A stretch of 64,000 bases of DNA from a virus. Shown one piece after another: positions 9,414 to 17,568 of the stretch. The notes below the pieces were generated by a model. It was not told the DNA's origin and ran no database searches. It worked only from the letters and a program-made list of their open reading frames with translations. The position numbers and the translations under genes are program-made. The stretch covers positions 1 to 64,000 of the IMG/VR virus record IMGVR_UViG_3300042397_000475. One strand, 5' to 3'. The first letter of the stretch is position 1; the number at the start of each line of letters is the position of its first letter.

Positions 9414-10517
9414 TTATTTTTTTATAACTACTCTGTAAGCGTTAGAAGCTGGAGCTACTGCAAATGATACAGTAACTACAGAAGTTGAAGTAAGAACCAC
9501 GTCAGTGATTACCTCCTCGTAAGTTGTGTTGTCGTAAATTGAAACAACAACATCTCTTGTACCTAAGTTATGAGTCAATGCAAATGAAGTAGCAGAACCG
9601 TCTCCTACGTTAGCAGCATATCCTCCAGTACGGTTATCTAATAAAGTCTTTAACTTCAAAGGCGTAACGATTGTTGTATCGTCGGAACCTGTGTTAGTTT
9701 GAGTCTGTGTTGCAATCTTTGCAAGACCAAGTGTAGTTTCAGTAGCCTGGTCACGGTTAACCTCTAAAGAAAACCAGTTTGCAGCATAAGTTGTAGTTGA
9801 AGCGTTATCAACCTTAGCGCCTAATACGTCGCCAACATTAAATGCGATTCCGTCTACTGTGCCAGCAACGCTAACATACCAGTAGTCGCCTTTCTTAGTT
9901 CCTGCAGATGGAGTTGAGCCAACTGGGAAAGAACCAGCAGAAGCATCCCAAGCTCCCTCTAAATTACCTAAAGAACCTGTATTTGCGTCAACATAAGCTT
10001 TGACAGCAGCAGCGCTAGGGATATTTGAGTCAGTCGCTCCAGTAAAAGTAGTAGATGTTAATATTTCAACTTCAGCAACATTACCTGTTGAACCAGATAC
10101 GTTACCAAGTAACTTGCCGCTTGCAATGGTTTGAATCTTAGCAAATGTTACTTGATTAGCGCCAATCTTAATAGTTGTAACTGCGCCATCAGCTAATTTG
10201 CCTGTAGTAACCCCAAGGTCTTTAATTTGAACCGTGTCTGTGCTAATTTCAATCGTAGCATTGTCTACGTTAACACTAAGGGTTACAACATCGCTTTCAG
10301 TAGAAGCGCTTAAACCTGCACCACCTAATACATCTTGGATATCTCCAGACATATCTACCCAAGCGGTACCGTTGTAGAAATACATACGCAGGTCTGTTGT
10401 ATCAAAATACACCTGACCAACTACTGGAGATGATGGAGCTGATGATAGATTCTGAATCGCGACGTTTAATATCTGATTCTTTGTTAAATCTAAATTGGTT
10501 AAAAACTTCTTTGCCAT
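9414..10517 (-). CDS. Tail fibre protein
   Basis: The 367-residue protein begins MAKKFLTNLDLTKNQILNV, then has the G-Q-V-Y-F-D-T-T-D-L-R-M-Y-F-Y-N-G-T-A-W segment typical of phage fibre attachment domains (about residues 30-55). The centre is a low-complexity beta shaft. The last 60 residues (T-H-N-L-G-T-R-D-V-V-V-S-I-Y-D) form a module also found at the end of the next protein upstream, suggesting an exchangeable binding or assembly domain. It is packed 3 bases from the giant fibre gene. Confidence 0.8.
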   Translation of the reverse strand: MAKKFLTNLDLTKNQILNVAIQNLSSAPSSPVVGQVYFDTTDLRMYFYNGTAWVDMSGDIQDVLGGAGLSASTESDVVTLSVNVDNATIEISTDTVQIKDLGVTTGKLADGAVTTIKIGANQVTFAKIQTIASGKLLGNVSGSTGNVAEVEILTSTTFTGATDSNIPSAAAVKAYVDANTGSLGNLEGAWDASAGSFPVGSTPSAGTKKGDYWYVSVAGTVDGIAFNVGDVLGAKVDNASTTTYAANWFSLEVNRDQATETTLGLAKIATQTQTNTGSDDTTIVTPLKLKTLLDNRTGGYAANVGDGSATSFALTHNLGTRDVVVSIYDNTTYEEVITDVVLTSTSVVTVSFAVAPASNAYRVVIKK

Positions 10518-10525
10518 TGCTTATG

Positions 10526-11761
10526 TTAATTTAAAAATGCCTTGCCGCTAAATGCTGCTGAAAATGTTACTACTACCTGGTTTGTATTTGTATAACGTAC
10601 CTCTCCGATAACTTCATCATTTGCAGAATCAACTATACTAACGGATGGATACTTGCCTAAATTATGTGTAATTGTCCATACGGCGGCTGCAACAGTCTGA
10701 GTATGAACGTAAGCTGTTTTCGCTGTAAAGGTAAGTTTATTGTCACTTACTACAATGCTTAATCCTGCATTTGCGGATTCAAATGTAACTGTTTCTCCCT
10801 GCGTTACAGAATCTAAATTTGTACCATCAAATAGCTTAAATGATGTACTATTTGTTGTAGATAATCTAAATGGCAACATTTGAGTTGCCTTATATGTGTA
10901 TGGATTAGTAGGAGGTAATAATCCTAATAACTGGTCTAATACTGGTTTGCATCCGTCTAATGTCCCTGTATCATATCTAGCAATTAAATGAGAATATAAT
11001 CCAAGCACTAAATCATACTCTTCATTTCTTAAAGCATATTCGCTAGGATTAGTTGTCTTATATACTTCAATCTGGTCTTTATAGGCATTCATTAAAGCAA
11101 CTAACTCATCTTGAGTAGGAGCTTCTCTAATGTCATATGTTTCTTGCAATAAGTCAACATAACTTACCGTTAACCAAGACTTAGTAGAATGCGTATAAGC
11201 CACGGAAATATCTGATTTGACCAGATATATACCCTCGTAGTATTTCGAGCTGTGAGAGGGCATTAAAACGTCTCCTACGCTAGTCTTTGTAATTACTCCT
11301 ACCTCACTAGTAGATGGGGTCGTAGTGTAAAAGTTTCTAGTTAGAACGCCTGTAAAACTACCAGATGTTTCGTAAGCTGTATCGTCTAAGAACTTAATAT
11401 CAGGTAAAACTACATCTGATTCATTATTAATAGCCTTTGTCGGCTTCTCCCAGTTAAAATCAAATGTTTCTTCTTTGGCAAACTGTGCGTTTGCTGCGTT
11501 TACTGCAACAAAATTAATAACATAGGTTCCAGTAAGAATACTGTTGTCAACATCTGTAATTAAAGATATATTAGTAGAGCCACCTGGCGCACTAATGTCG
11601 GGCGATTGGAAGTCTGTGTGTATTACTTTCGACCCATCAGGAAATGTAACCGAGAAGTTACCCTTGGCTAAGACAAAGCCCGTGGACGTATCTGTCAAAC
11701 GCAAAACCCTATTTGAGGTCTTTTCGTTTACAATAAATTGGGCATTAAAATTTGCAGGCAT
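10526..11761 (-). CDS. Tail/baseplate-type structural protein with C-terminal fibre module
   Basis: In this 411-residue protein, residues 1-105 form a beta-rich domain (F-I-V-N-E-K-T-S-N-R-V-L-R-L-T-D) resembling N-terminal domains of phage baseplate or adhesin-carrier proteins. Residues 190-265 are helical. The last 60 residues carry the same I-T-H-N-L-G-K-Y-P-S-V-S-I-V-D module as the following fibre. It has its own upstream terminator and TATATTTG promoter element, so the fibre block probably starts here. The assignment to a fibre-base protein rests on composition and position. Confidence 0.68.
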   Translation of the reverse strand: MPANFNAQFIVNEKTSNRVLRLTDTSTGFVLAKGNFSVTFPDGSKVIHTDFQSPDISAPGGSTNISLITDVDNSILTGTYVINFVAVNAANAQFAKEETFDFNWEKPTKAINNESDVVLPDIKFLDDTAYETSGSFTGVLTRNFYTTTPSTSEVGVITKTSVGDVLMPSHSSKYYEGIYLVKSDISVAYTHSTKSWLTVSYVDLLQETYDIREAPTQDELVALMNAYKDQIEVYKTTNPSEYALRNEEYDLVLGLYSHLIARYDTGTLDGCKPVLDQLLGLLPPTNPYTYKATQMLPFRLSTTNSTSFKLFDGTNLDSVTQGETVTFESANAGLSIVVSDNKLTFTAKTAYVHTQTVAAAVWTITHNLGKYPSVSIVDSANDEVIGEVRYTNTNQVVVTFSAAFSGKAFLN

Positions 11762-11782
11762 ACCAGCTTAGGATAATTTGTT

Positions 11783-11790
11783 CAAATATA
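11783..11790 (-). promoter_or_regulatory. Promoter -7 element (TATATTTG) for the fibre block
   Basis: Exact TAnnTTTG match on the minus strand about 22 bases before the ATG at 11761 and just downstream of a terminator. A -33 TTG at standard distance is not clear. Confidence 0.45.
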
Positions 11791-11808
11791 CGATATTTTA
11801 TATTGCTT

Positions 11809-11841
11809 TAAAAAAAGAAAAGCGCCACAATATGCAGCGCT
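11809..11841 (-). terminator. Rho-independent terminator
   Basis: On the minus strand AGCGC (11837-11841) and GCGCT (11821-11825) form a hairpin followed by TTTTCTTTTTTT (11820-11809). It ends the transcript of the 11884-12699 gene. Confidence 0.7.
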
Positions 11842-11883
11842 CTCTTATTAACCCAACCAAACAAATCAATCCTGTTGTCGGAT

Positions 11884-12699
11884 TTAGCCTAAACGGCTCT
11901 TGATGGCTTCTAACTCATCTGGATTTGTTTCTAATAAATGGTCGGCTAATTCTTTAAAGTAGTTCTTGTCCTTACCCTTAGTGTAAGTAAAGATTACTTT
12001 TCCTGTTTCAACCCATTTAAAGCAAGACGCATTAACGTCATTCTTAATAATGTTCTTTTTAACAGCATCTTTTAATGCAGTTTCATTAGCTAAAGAAGCT
12101 CTATCTACTACATCTAAGAACTCTTCAGGATAGTCTCCTGCGTAGTCTTCTAATTCATTACGAAGTTCTTCAGTAGTATCAGCGTCAATACCTAATGCTA
12201 AGGCTACTTCGCGCGCTTTCTTATCGTCTAACTCTAACGCTAAGTTAACAGCTTTTACGATTAATTTACGCAAGTTTCTTTCAGTCTTAGCTTCCTTAAC
12301 TGCATCAACTCGATAGAATAACGCTTCTCTCTCTGGGTCTCTGTTAGGATTTGATTGATTATCGTTACATAACTCAATGAATTGATAAATTCTTTGATGA
12401 ACTGGATTGTTTCCGTTCAAAAAGAGATATCCTAAATTTTGTGCACTAAACACAATACTTGTAAACTCCGCCTCTCCTTCTGAATTTGCTCTATCAATTG
12501 CAGCAATTTTAATAAATTCCCCTGTCTCTAAGTCTCTGATTTCGTCAGTAGGTCTTACAGTTTGAGCTGAAGGGACCAAAATTCTTCCTGGATTATCTGG
12601 GTCATTTCTGACATTTAAGAGGCGGTATGTAGCTCTTTCGTTAGGTTTCAATTTCCTAACCATCTTTTCTGAGAAAAGATTAAACTCGGATGGTTTCAT
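11884..12699 (-). CDS. Capsid-region protein of unknown function
   Basis: The 271-residue protein is soluble and charged. Residues 1-90 are beta-rich (R-A-T-Y-R-L-L-N-V-R-N-D-P-D-N-P-G-R), and the rest is helical with many acidic residues. It is encoded directly after the major capsid gene but has its own promoter (TACATTTG at 12721-12728, then AACCAAACAAA) and is isolated by terminators on both sides, which suggests independent, high expression. A head decoration, completion or encapsidated cargo protein is plausible. No motif decides this. Confidence 0.65.
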   Translation of the reverse strand: MKPSEFNLFSEKMVRKLKPNERATYRLLNVRNDPDNPGRILVPSAQTVRPTDEIRDLETGEFIKIAAIDRANSEGEAEFTSIVFSAQNLGYLFLNGNNPVHQRIYQFIELCNDNQSNPNRDPEREALFYRVDAVKEAKTERNLRKLIVKAVNLALELDDKKAREVALALGIDADTTEELRNELEDYAGDYPEEFLDVVDRASLANETALKDAVKKNIIKNDVNASCFKWVETGKVIFTYTKGKDKNYFKELADHLLETNPDELEAIKSRLG

Positions 12700-12720
12700 T
12701 TTTTATTTTGTTTGGTTATG

Positions 12721-12748
12721 CAAATGTATCAATTATTCTTAAAACAAA
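12721..12748 (-). promoter_or_regulatory. Promoter before the capsid-region gene
   Basis: TACATTTG on the minus strand (12721-12728) fits TAnnTTTG. A TTTG (12745-12748) lies 16 bases upstream, slightly closer than usual. The leader that follows reads GCATAACCAAACAAAA, nearly identical to that of the 15230 gene. Confidence 0.6.
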
Positions 12749-12750
12749 AA

Positions 12751-12772
12751 AGAGGAGGATTGCTCCCCCTCT
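12751..12772 (-). terminator. Rho-independent terminator after the major capsid gene
   Basis: AGAGGAGGA (12751-12759) and TCCCCCTCT (12764-12772) form a 9-bp stem with a TTGC loop and one G-T pair. On the minus strand it is followed by TTTTTG. Confidence 0.75.
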
Positions 12773-12792
12773 CTTTGTTATTACTCTTTAGA

Positions 12793-14124
12793 TTATAGAG
12801 AGAATTTAACGAAGTGCTCGTTACCTACTGTTTCTAAACCTTCGATAGAGCTGTACACGATATCTAAAGTATCAGTGTCAGAAGTTGGAGTTGGCGCTAA
12901 ACCACCCAACATCTTCTCGCGGAAACGAGAGTTAACACCATCTGGCATCTCTAAATAACGTAACATCATGCGGTCTACTTGACCACCACCTTGCTCAACC
13001 TTAATCTTTCCAGCAGGAACTAAATAAGATTCCTTAGTGAAAGCTGTAGCTCCACCTACTGAAGTTACTTGAGGGTGAGACAATGCATTTAAACGCTTCT
13101 TGTGGAATGTACGTCCGTAAGCAGAGAATGAGCTAATACCCATTGCAATTGCTACGTCTTTCTTTCCTCCAAATGCAGCGTAGTTGATAGCACCGTTAAT
13201 GAACAATGGCTTGCTTAACATTTGAGTGTCAAAAGCATTGTCGAAATCAGCACCAGCCCATAATTGGTATTCTGCTGGACAACGATTAGCATCCATTAAA
13301 CGACCTAATGCCGCTAAGTCAGATAATTCAAAAGTATTTGATGTAGCTGTAGAAGCTGAAATACCACCTGCGTTAACAATAGTATCGCGTAAACCACGAG
13401 TTGTATTGATAGCGTTACCAGCAGCATCAGTTAAACCTGCAGACTCACGACCGAATAAGATAGAATAAAGGATATCCATACGGTGCTTCAAATACGCATC
13501 GTGCTGTTGCTTTAAGAAGTAGTAAGGCTTTCCTTTAAACTCAACCTCAATCTTAGAACCGTAAGCGATATCTGTGATAGAAGTTTTAGTTTTGAAAATC
13601 TGTAACTTGTTAGAACGCTTAATCAAGTCAGACTTACGCATTTGGTTAGAACCAGTTCCTTCCGCATATGCGTTAGACATAAATGATAACTTAGAACCAG
13701 TTGTAGCAGCAGGGATAACATCTGCAGAGTTAACTGGCTTAACAGTCAATACGAAGTCAGTAGCAGAAGAAATAGCTGATACATAACCTACAACACCGTT
13801 AGCAAACAATACTAATTCACCTACTAATGGCTTAACAGAAGTTGCGCCAACGCAAGTGATATCTACTGAAGCACCAGCTGAACCCGCAGAAGTACCTGGA
13901 GTTTTAACTGTAGCTGTAGCATATAAGAAGTTGTTTTGTACAGTGAAATACTCAGTTTGAGCAGTAGCCTTAGCCTTACCTGTCCAATCTAAGATATCCA
14001 ACATAGACGCTTCCTCATCATAGATGTCAAGTACGTCCTTTAAAATTTCACGTTGCTCTAACGTGTTTGTGAATGATACAGTCGACAAGAATGTTCTGTC
14101 GATGTTACCCGCTGCAATAGCCAT
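12793..14124 (-). CDS. Major capsid protein
   Basis: The 443-residue protein lies in the standard position after terminase, portal and scaffold. It has the composition of a HK97-fold capsid protein: an N-terminal helical arm (E-Q-R-E-I-L-K-D-V-L-D-I-Y-D-E-E), a beta region, a long helix with G-K-P-Y-Y-F-L-K-Q-Q-H-D-A-Y-L (spine-helix-like), and an A-domain-like C-terminus with W-A-G-A-D-F-D. A strong terminator follows directly. I recognise no specific family from sequence alone, so the call rests on gene order, size and terminator. Confidence 0.82.
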   Translation of the reverse strand: MAIAAGNIDRTFLSTVSFTNTLEQREILKDVLDIYDEEASMLDILDWTGKAKATAQTEYFTVQNNFLYATATVKTPGTSAGSAGASVDITCVGATSVKPLVGELVLFANGVVGYVSAISSATDFVLTVKPVNSADVIPAATTGSKLSFMSNAYAEGTGSNQMRKSDLIKRSNKLQIFKTKTSITDIAYGSKIEVEFKGKPYYFLKQQHDAYLKHRMDILYSILFGRESAGLTDAAGNAINTTRGLRDTIVNAGGISASTATSNTFELSDLAALGRLMDANRCPAEYQLWAGADFDNAFDTQMLSKPLFINGAINYAAFGGKKDVAIAMGISSFSAYGRTFHKKRLNALSHPQVTSVGGATAFTKESYLVPAGKIKVEQGGGQVDRMMLRYLEMPDGVNSRFREKMLGGLAPTPTSDTDTLDIVYSSIEGLETVGNEHFVKFSL

Positions 14125-14150
14125 TTTTTAAATAATTTAATTGTTAAACA

Positions 14151-15230
14151 CTATTTTTTAGTAATAGTCATACCTTGTAAGAATGCAATCGGGTCATCTG
14201 ATGGTCTTTCAATATTGTTAGACTCGATAACCGTCTTGTTAATCGTCGGAGGTACAACATTCTTTAGTTCAGACTCCATCGCCTTGCGTCCTAAAGACTT
14301 TCCGTGTTTAATTAACTCGCTTATAAATTGAGTTGGATTCTGTGCGAATGCAACTGTTTTTGTCCACTTATCCCAATCAACACTTCCGTCTTTTGCAAAG
14401 ATGGAAAGGAACTTGTTTGAGTCCATTGCATAATCAACTACAACATTTGGGTCTTGAATCTGGTAGTTAATACCCTCTCCGTTTGCCCCGACTTTAATAA
14501 TGTTGTCTTTAATCACACTAGAGACTCCTTCACTAATAATCTTTCTGCTCTGTTCTTGTTGAGCAGCTAGTTCTTCTTGCGAAGGATCATTCGGAACTTG
14601 TGGTGTGGAATTAACATTGTTTAGGAATTGCTGTTGCTCTTCCATAAAAGTTTTTCTCAGCTTTTGTGCATCTCGCCTTAATAAAGCCTCTCCAACTTCT
14701 TTGTCTTCCTCATCATAAGCATCCAACCCGTATTTTTCTAGCTCCTTGTCAAATAGCTTTTGTCTTGCTTTAGGGCTTAAGTCATAGTTATCTGTATCAA
14801 ACTTGACTTTTAGCACTTCTAAATCCGACATTTCTGTATAGTCGACTTCGGTTGCTCTTAAGAAAGGTTGCAGTGTACCATACATCTCGTAGTACTGTAC
14901 AGCTTTCTCAATAAACGGGTCTTTAAATTGATACTGCGCAACTGGTTTTTCTTCCGTTTTTGACTCCTCTGTTGTTTCCTGAATCTTATCAGGTTCTTGT
15001 ACAACAGTTTCTGTCGAATATCCTTCAGAATCATCTACTTGCGTAGTACTTTCTACTGAATCCTCAACGTTCTGAGGCTCATTATCTTCATTAGAATCAT
15101 CAGTTCCTTCAACTTCAGTGCTATCATCTGCACTAGTAGTTTCCTCGGAAGTCTCTGTTGTTTCTTCTGTTGGTGTTTCAATTGGTTCGTTTTTAGACAA
15201 TAATTCGTCTAGGTTAATTGGCTCTGCCAT
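14151..15230 (-). CDS. Probable scaffold/capsid assembly protein
   Basis: In this 359-residue protein, the first 110 residues are extremely acidic and low complexity (E, T, S, D with P-T-E-E-T-T-E-T-S-E-E), and the remainder is helical and charged with coiled-coil character (Q-K-L-R-K-T-F-M-E-E-Q-Q-Q-F). It lies between portal and major capsid genes, the usual slot for scaffolds. It has its own TACATTTG promoter and AACCAAACAA leader, as expected for a protein needed in many copies. No protease motif is visible. Confidence 0.75.
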   Translation of the reverse strand: MAEPINLDELLSKNEPIETPTEETTETSEETTSADDSTEVEGTDDSNEDNEPQNVEDSVESTTQVDDSEGYSTETVVQEPDKIQETTEESKTEEKPVAQYQFKDPFIEKAVQYYEMYGTLQPFLRATEVDYTEMSDLEVLKVKFDTDNYDLSPKARQKLFDKELEKYGLDAYDEEDKEVGEALLRRDAQKLRKTFMEEQQQFLNNVNSTPQVPNDPSQEELAAQQEQSRKIISEGVSSVIKDNIIKVGANGEGINYQIQDPNVVVDYAMDSNKFLSIFAKDGSVDWDKWTKTVAFAQNPTQFISELIKHGKSLGRKAMESELKNVVPPTINKTVIESNNIERPSDDPIAFLQGMTITKK

Positions 15231-15252
15231 ATTATTCTATTGTTTGGTTATG

Positions 15253-15282
15253 CAAATGTATAAACTATTATTACTTATTTCC
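15253..15282 (-). promoter_or_regulatory. Promoter before the scaffold gene
   Basis: TACATTTG on the minus strand (15253-15260) with TTG (15280-15282) 19 bases upstream, inside the end of the portal gene. The leader GCATAACCAAACAATAG precedes the ATG at 15230. Confidence 0.65.
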
Positions 15283-17565
15283 AAGCTCCTTTTCGCTCTT
15301 CTTAATCTGGGCAATGTATTCTCGGCTATCTGCTTCAATCTTAGCCGTATTAATTTTGCCCTCAAGCTTACCTTGCTCAATCATTGCCTCATTTTGTAAT
15401 TTCATAGCCAATAATTGTGCATCTAACTGTGCTTGTCTCTCCATTATCTGCATTTTTGCTGCAGCTTCTACCTGTAGAGTCTGTTGCTTAGCTTGCTCAG
15501 CTGCCATTGCTGACTGCTGTTGGATTTGACCATTCATTTGCTGTTGCTCTAAAGCACGTTTCTGCTTCTCTTGCTCGTTCTGCTTAATTTTGTATGCAAG
15601 CATTACCTCAGCATACTTCATATTCTCAAGATTCTCTAGCATAATAGCATCAGCTAAAGTAATTTGTCCAGATTGAATAGCAAGATTAACTCTTTGAGCT
15701 AATTTTTCCTTTTCAAACTCAGTAGGCTTCTGTGATACTACCAATCCGCACTCGTGAGCGCTTGTATTAGGGTCTAATTTAAAGAATTGTACAGATGAAC
15801 TACCTAATGCTCTAATATATCCTTCAATACCACCATTCTCTACAGAATCTTGGATGCGTAATGTTAAATCATAACACAACTTCTCTAATAATTCGCGTTC
15901 AGCGCGTTTAATAAAGTCTAGAGAGTTGTTAGTTGATTCAGATGCATACTTCGCCACACCATTTAATGTTCGTGGGTCAGGTGTTGAACCATCTGTAATC
16001 TCATTAAATCCTAAAATATCGCGAAGTAATTGGATATTATTAGTAATGATATTAAAGTATTGAGTTGCCTCGCTACCAATACCGTTATCAAGCTCCTCAA
16101 TAGGCTTATAGTTACTAGCTGTACCCTCATCAGATAAACGGCGATAAACCAAGTTACCTGTCTGATTGTACAAGTCAATAATCTGCATAGGAGTTAATGC
16201 CTTGCCTCCTCTACCAATTGGCACATTCTCTAATGCACCAATCTCAATCATAATACCACGAGGACGTGCGCGTAGCATCACGTTCTGTAGTTTGTACCAA
16301 GCTAACTGAATCTGGTCAGCAATAGCTTTCATTTGGCTACCTAATGAATAAGTAACCATTTGATAGATGTTAGGCGCAACAACGTGATACGAAAGCGTAG
16401 TGTTTGATAAATCAGACTTTGCGCGCTTCATATTTGTAGCCAACTTGCAATCAAAGAAGATATCGCTATCTACAATCCATTTGCCTTGGTAAACAACTTT
16501 ATAGTCAGTCTTAGAATATTTCTTATCTTTGCGACCTGGTTTTGCTTTAGCAGCTCTTCCAACAACAACGTTGCCCTTAGAGTTAATTCTTTCTTCTAAA
16601 ATAAGGCTATTAACAGAGTAGAACTCAATATCTAATACTGAGATACGGAATCCGTCATAATTTTTAGTTTGATTAAATCCTGTATTCTTAACTAACGTAG
16701 GATTACCCATCTTGTTAGTGTATTTCTCAGCAATCTGCTCATACTGCTCTGCAGTAATTTGGTCTCCAGCTAATTCTTTTAAGTCAGAGATTGTCATCTC
16801 CACTACCTCGCCCATATACTGGACGTCCTTGAATGATGGATTAGTCGTATAAGACATAACCATATTCGAAGGATTTACGCGGCGAATTTTAATATTACCA
16901 GCTGCGTCAAAGTATTCTCTGTATCCTGCAATACCAAAGTCGTGAAGGTCTTCAATTGCTAACGCGCGCTCCTGCTCAAAGCTATTCATATTTAACACAA
17001 GCTCAATTGCTTGCTCCATCTCAATAGCCATTCTATGCTTATATGAATAGTTCATATACATATCAAGCTCCTGAAGATTAGCCGCATCAATATCAGCGCC
17101 TGGAATTAACTCAGGGTCAAGACCTTGCTTCTCGAATTCTTCTTTAAGGATTAATTTAGCAGCGTTATCTGCGTAGAATTTATTCTTGTCGTCTTGTGCA
17201 ATAGGGTCAATTGCGTCTACAGAAATGTTGAAGTCAGACTTCATTAAAGTAGCAAGCGCAATACGACGGAACTTAGGGATAATAGGTAAGATGTCCCAGC
17301 TTATGTTTGCTGTTGACTGGTCTTCATTAGCAGTGGACGATGGGTTAACCAACTTCTTATATCTGCTAATAGACTGTTTACCAAGCATATAAAGCTTGAT
17401 TTCGTGATAGTTTTCGCGACCATTGTAAAGTTGATTAGGGTAATAGGTTCCAAAGTCTCGCCAAGCAGCTTTAATGTATTGTGAAATCCAATTCTTGTCT
17501 TTTTTCTCGGTCTCGATTAAATGACTTGGAAAGTCCATATTCTTTGGTACATCTTTTTCCATCAT
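15271..17565 (-). CDS. Portal protein
   Basis: The 764-residue protein follows the large terminase after 3 bases. It has the size and layout of large podovirus-type portals: an N-terminal wing with W-I-S-Q-Y-I-K-A-A-W-R-D, a long alpha/beta body containing helices rich in M, Q and R, and a very Gln/Ala/Lys-rich helical C-terminus (about residues 640-764), like the barrel and tail of portals. Two adjacent Met codons open the frame; either could start. Confidence comes from position, size and architecture. Confidence 0.85.
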   Translation of the reverse strand: MMEKDVPKNMDFPSHLIETEKKDKNWISQYIKAAWRDFGTYYPNQLYNGRENYHEIKLYMLGKQSISRYKKLVNPSSTANEDQSTANISWDILPIIPKFRRIALATLMKSDFNISVDAIDPIAQDDKNKFYADNAAKLILKEEFEKQGLDPELIPGADIDAANLQELDMYMNYSYKHRMAIEMEQAIELVLNMNSFEQERALAIEDLHDFGIAGYREYFDAAGNIKIRRVNPSNMVMSYTTNPSFKDVQYMGEVVEMTISDLKELAGDQITAEQYEQIAEKYTNKMGNPTLVKNTGFNQTKNYDGFRISVLDIEFYSVNSLILEERINSKGNVVVGRAAKAKPGRKDKKYSKTDYKVVYQGKWIVDSDIFFDCKLATNMKRAKSDLSNTTLSYHVVAPNIYQMVTYSLGSQMKAIADQIQLAWYKLQNVMLRARPRGIMIEIGALENVPIGRGGKALTPMQIIDLYNQTGNLVYRRLSDEGTASNYKPIEELDNGIGSEATQYFNIITNNIQLLRDILGFNEITDGSTPDPRTLNGVAKYASESTNNSLDFIKRAERELLEKLCYDLTLRIQDSVENGGIEGYIRALGSSSVQFFKLDPNTSAHECGLVVSQKPTEFEKEKLAQRVNLAIQSGQITLADAIMLENLENMKYAEVMLAYKIKQNEQEKQKRALEQQQMNGQIQQQSAMAAEQAKQQTLQVEAAAKMQIMERQAQLDAQLLAMKLQNEAMIEQGKLEGKINTAKIEADSREYIAQIKKSEKELGNK

Positions 17566-17568
17566 AGC

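Noticed and set aside
15065-15090. Second CTGATGA with a possible stem II (TTC/GAA) on the minus strand
   Set aside because: The required GAAA after stem II is absent and no stem III follows. It lies in the acidic region of the scaffold-like gene.
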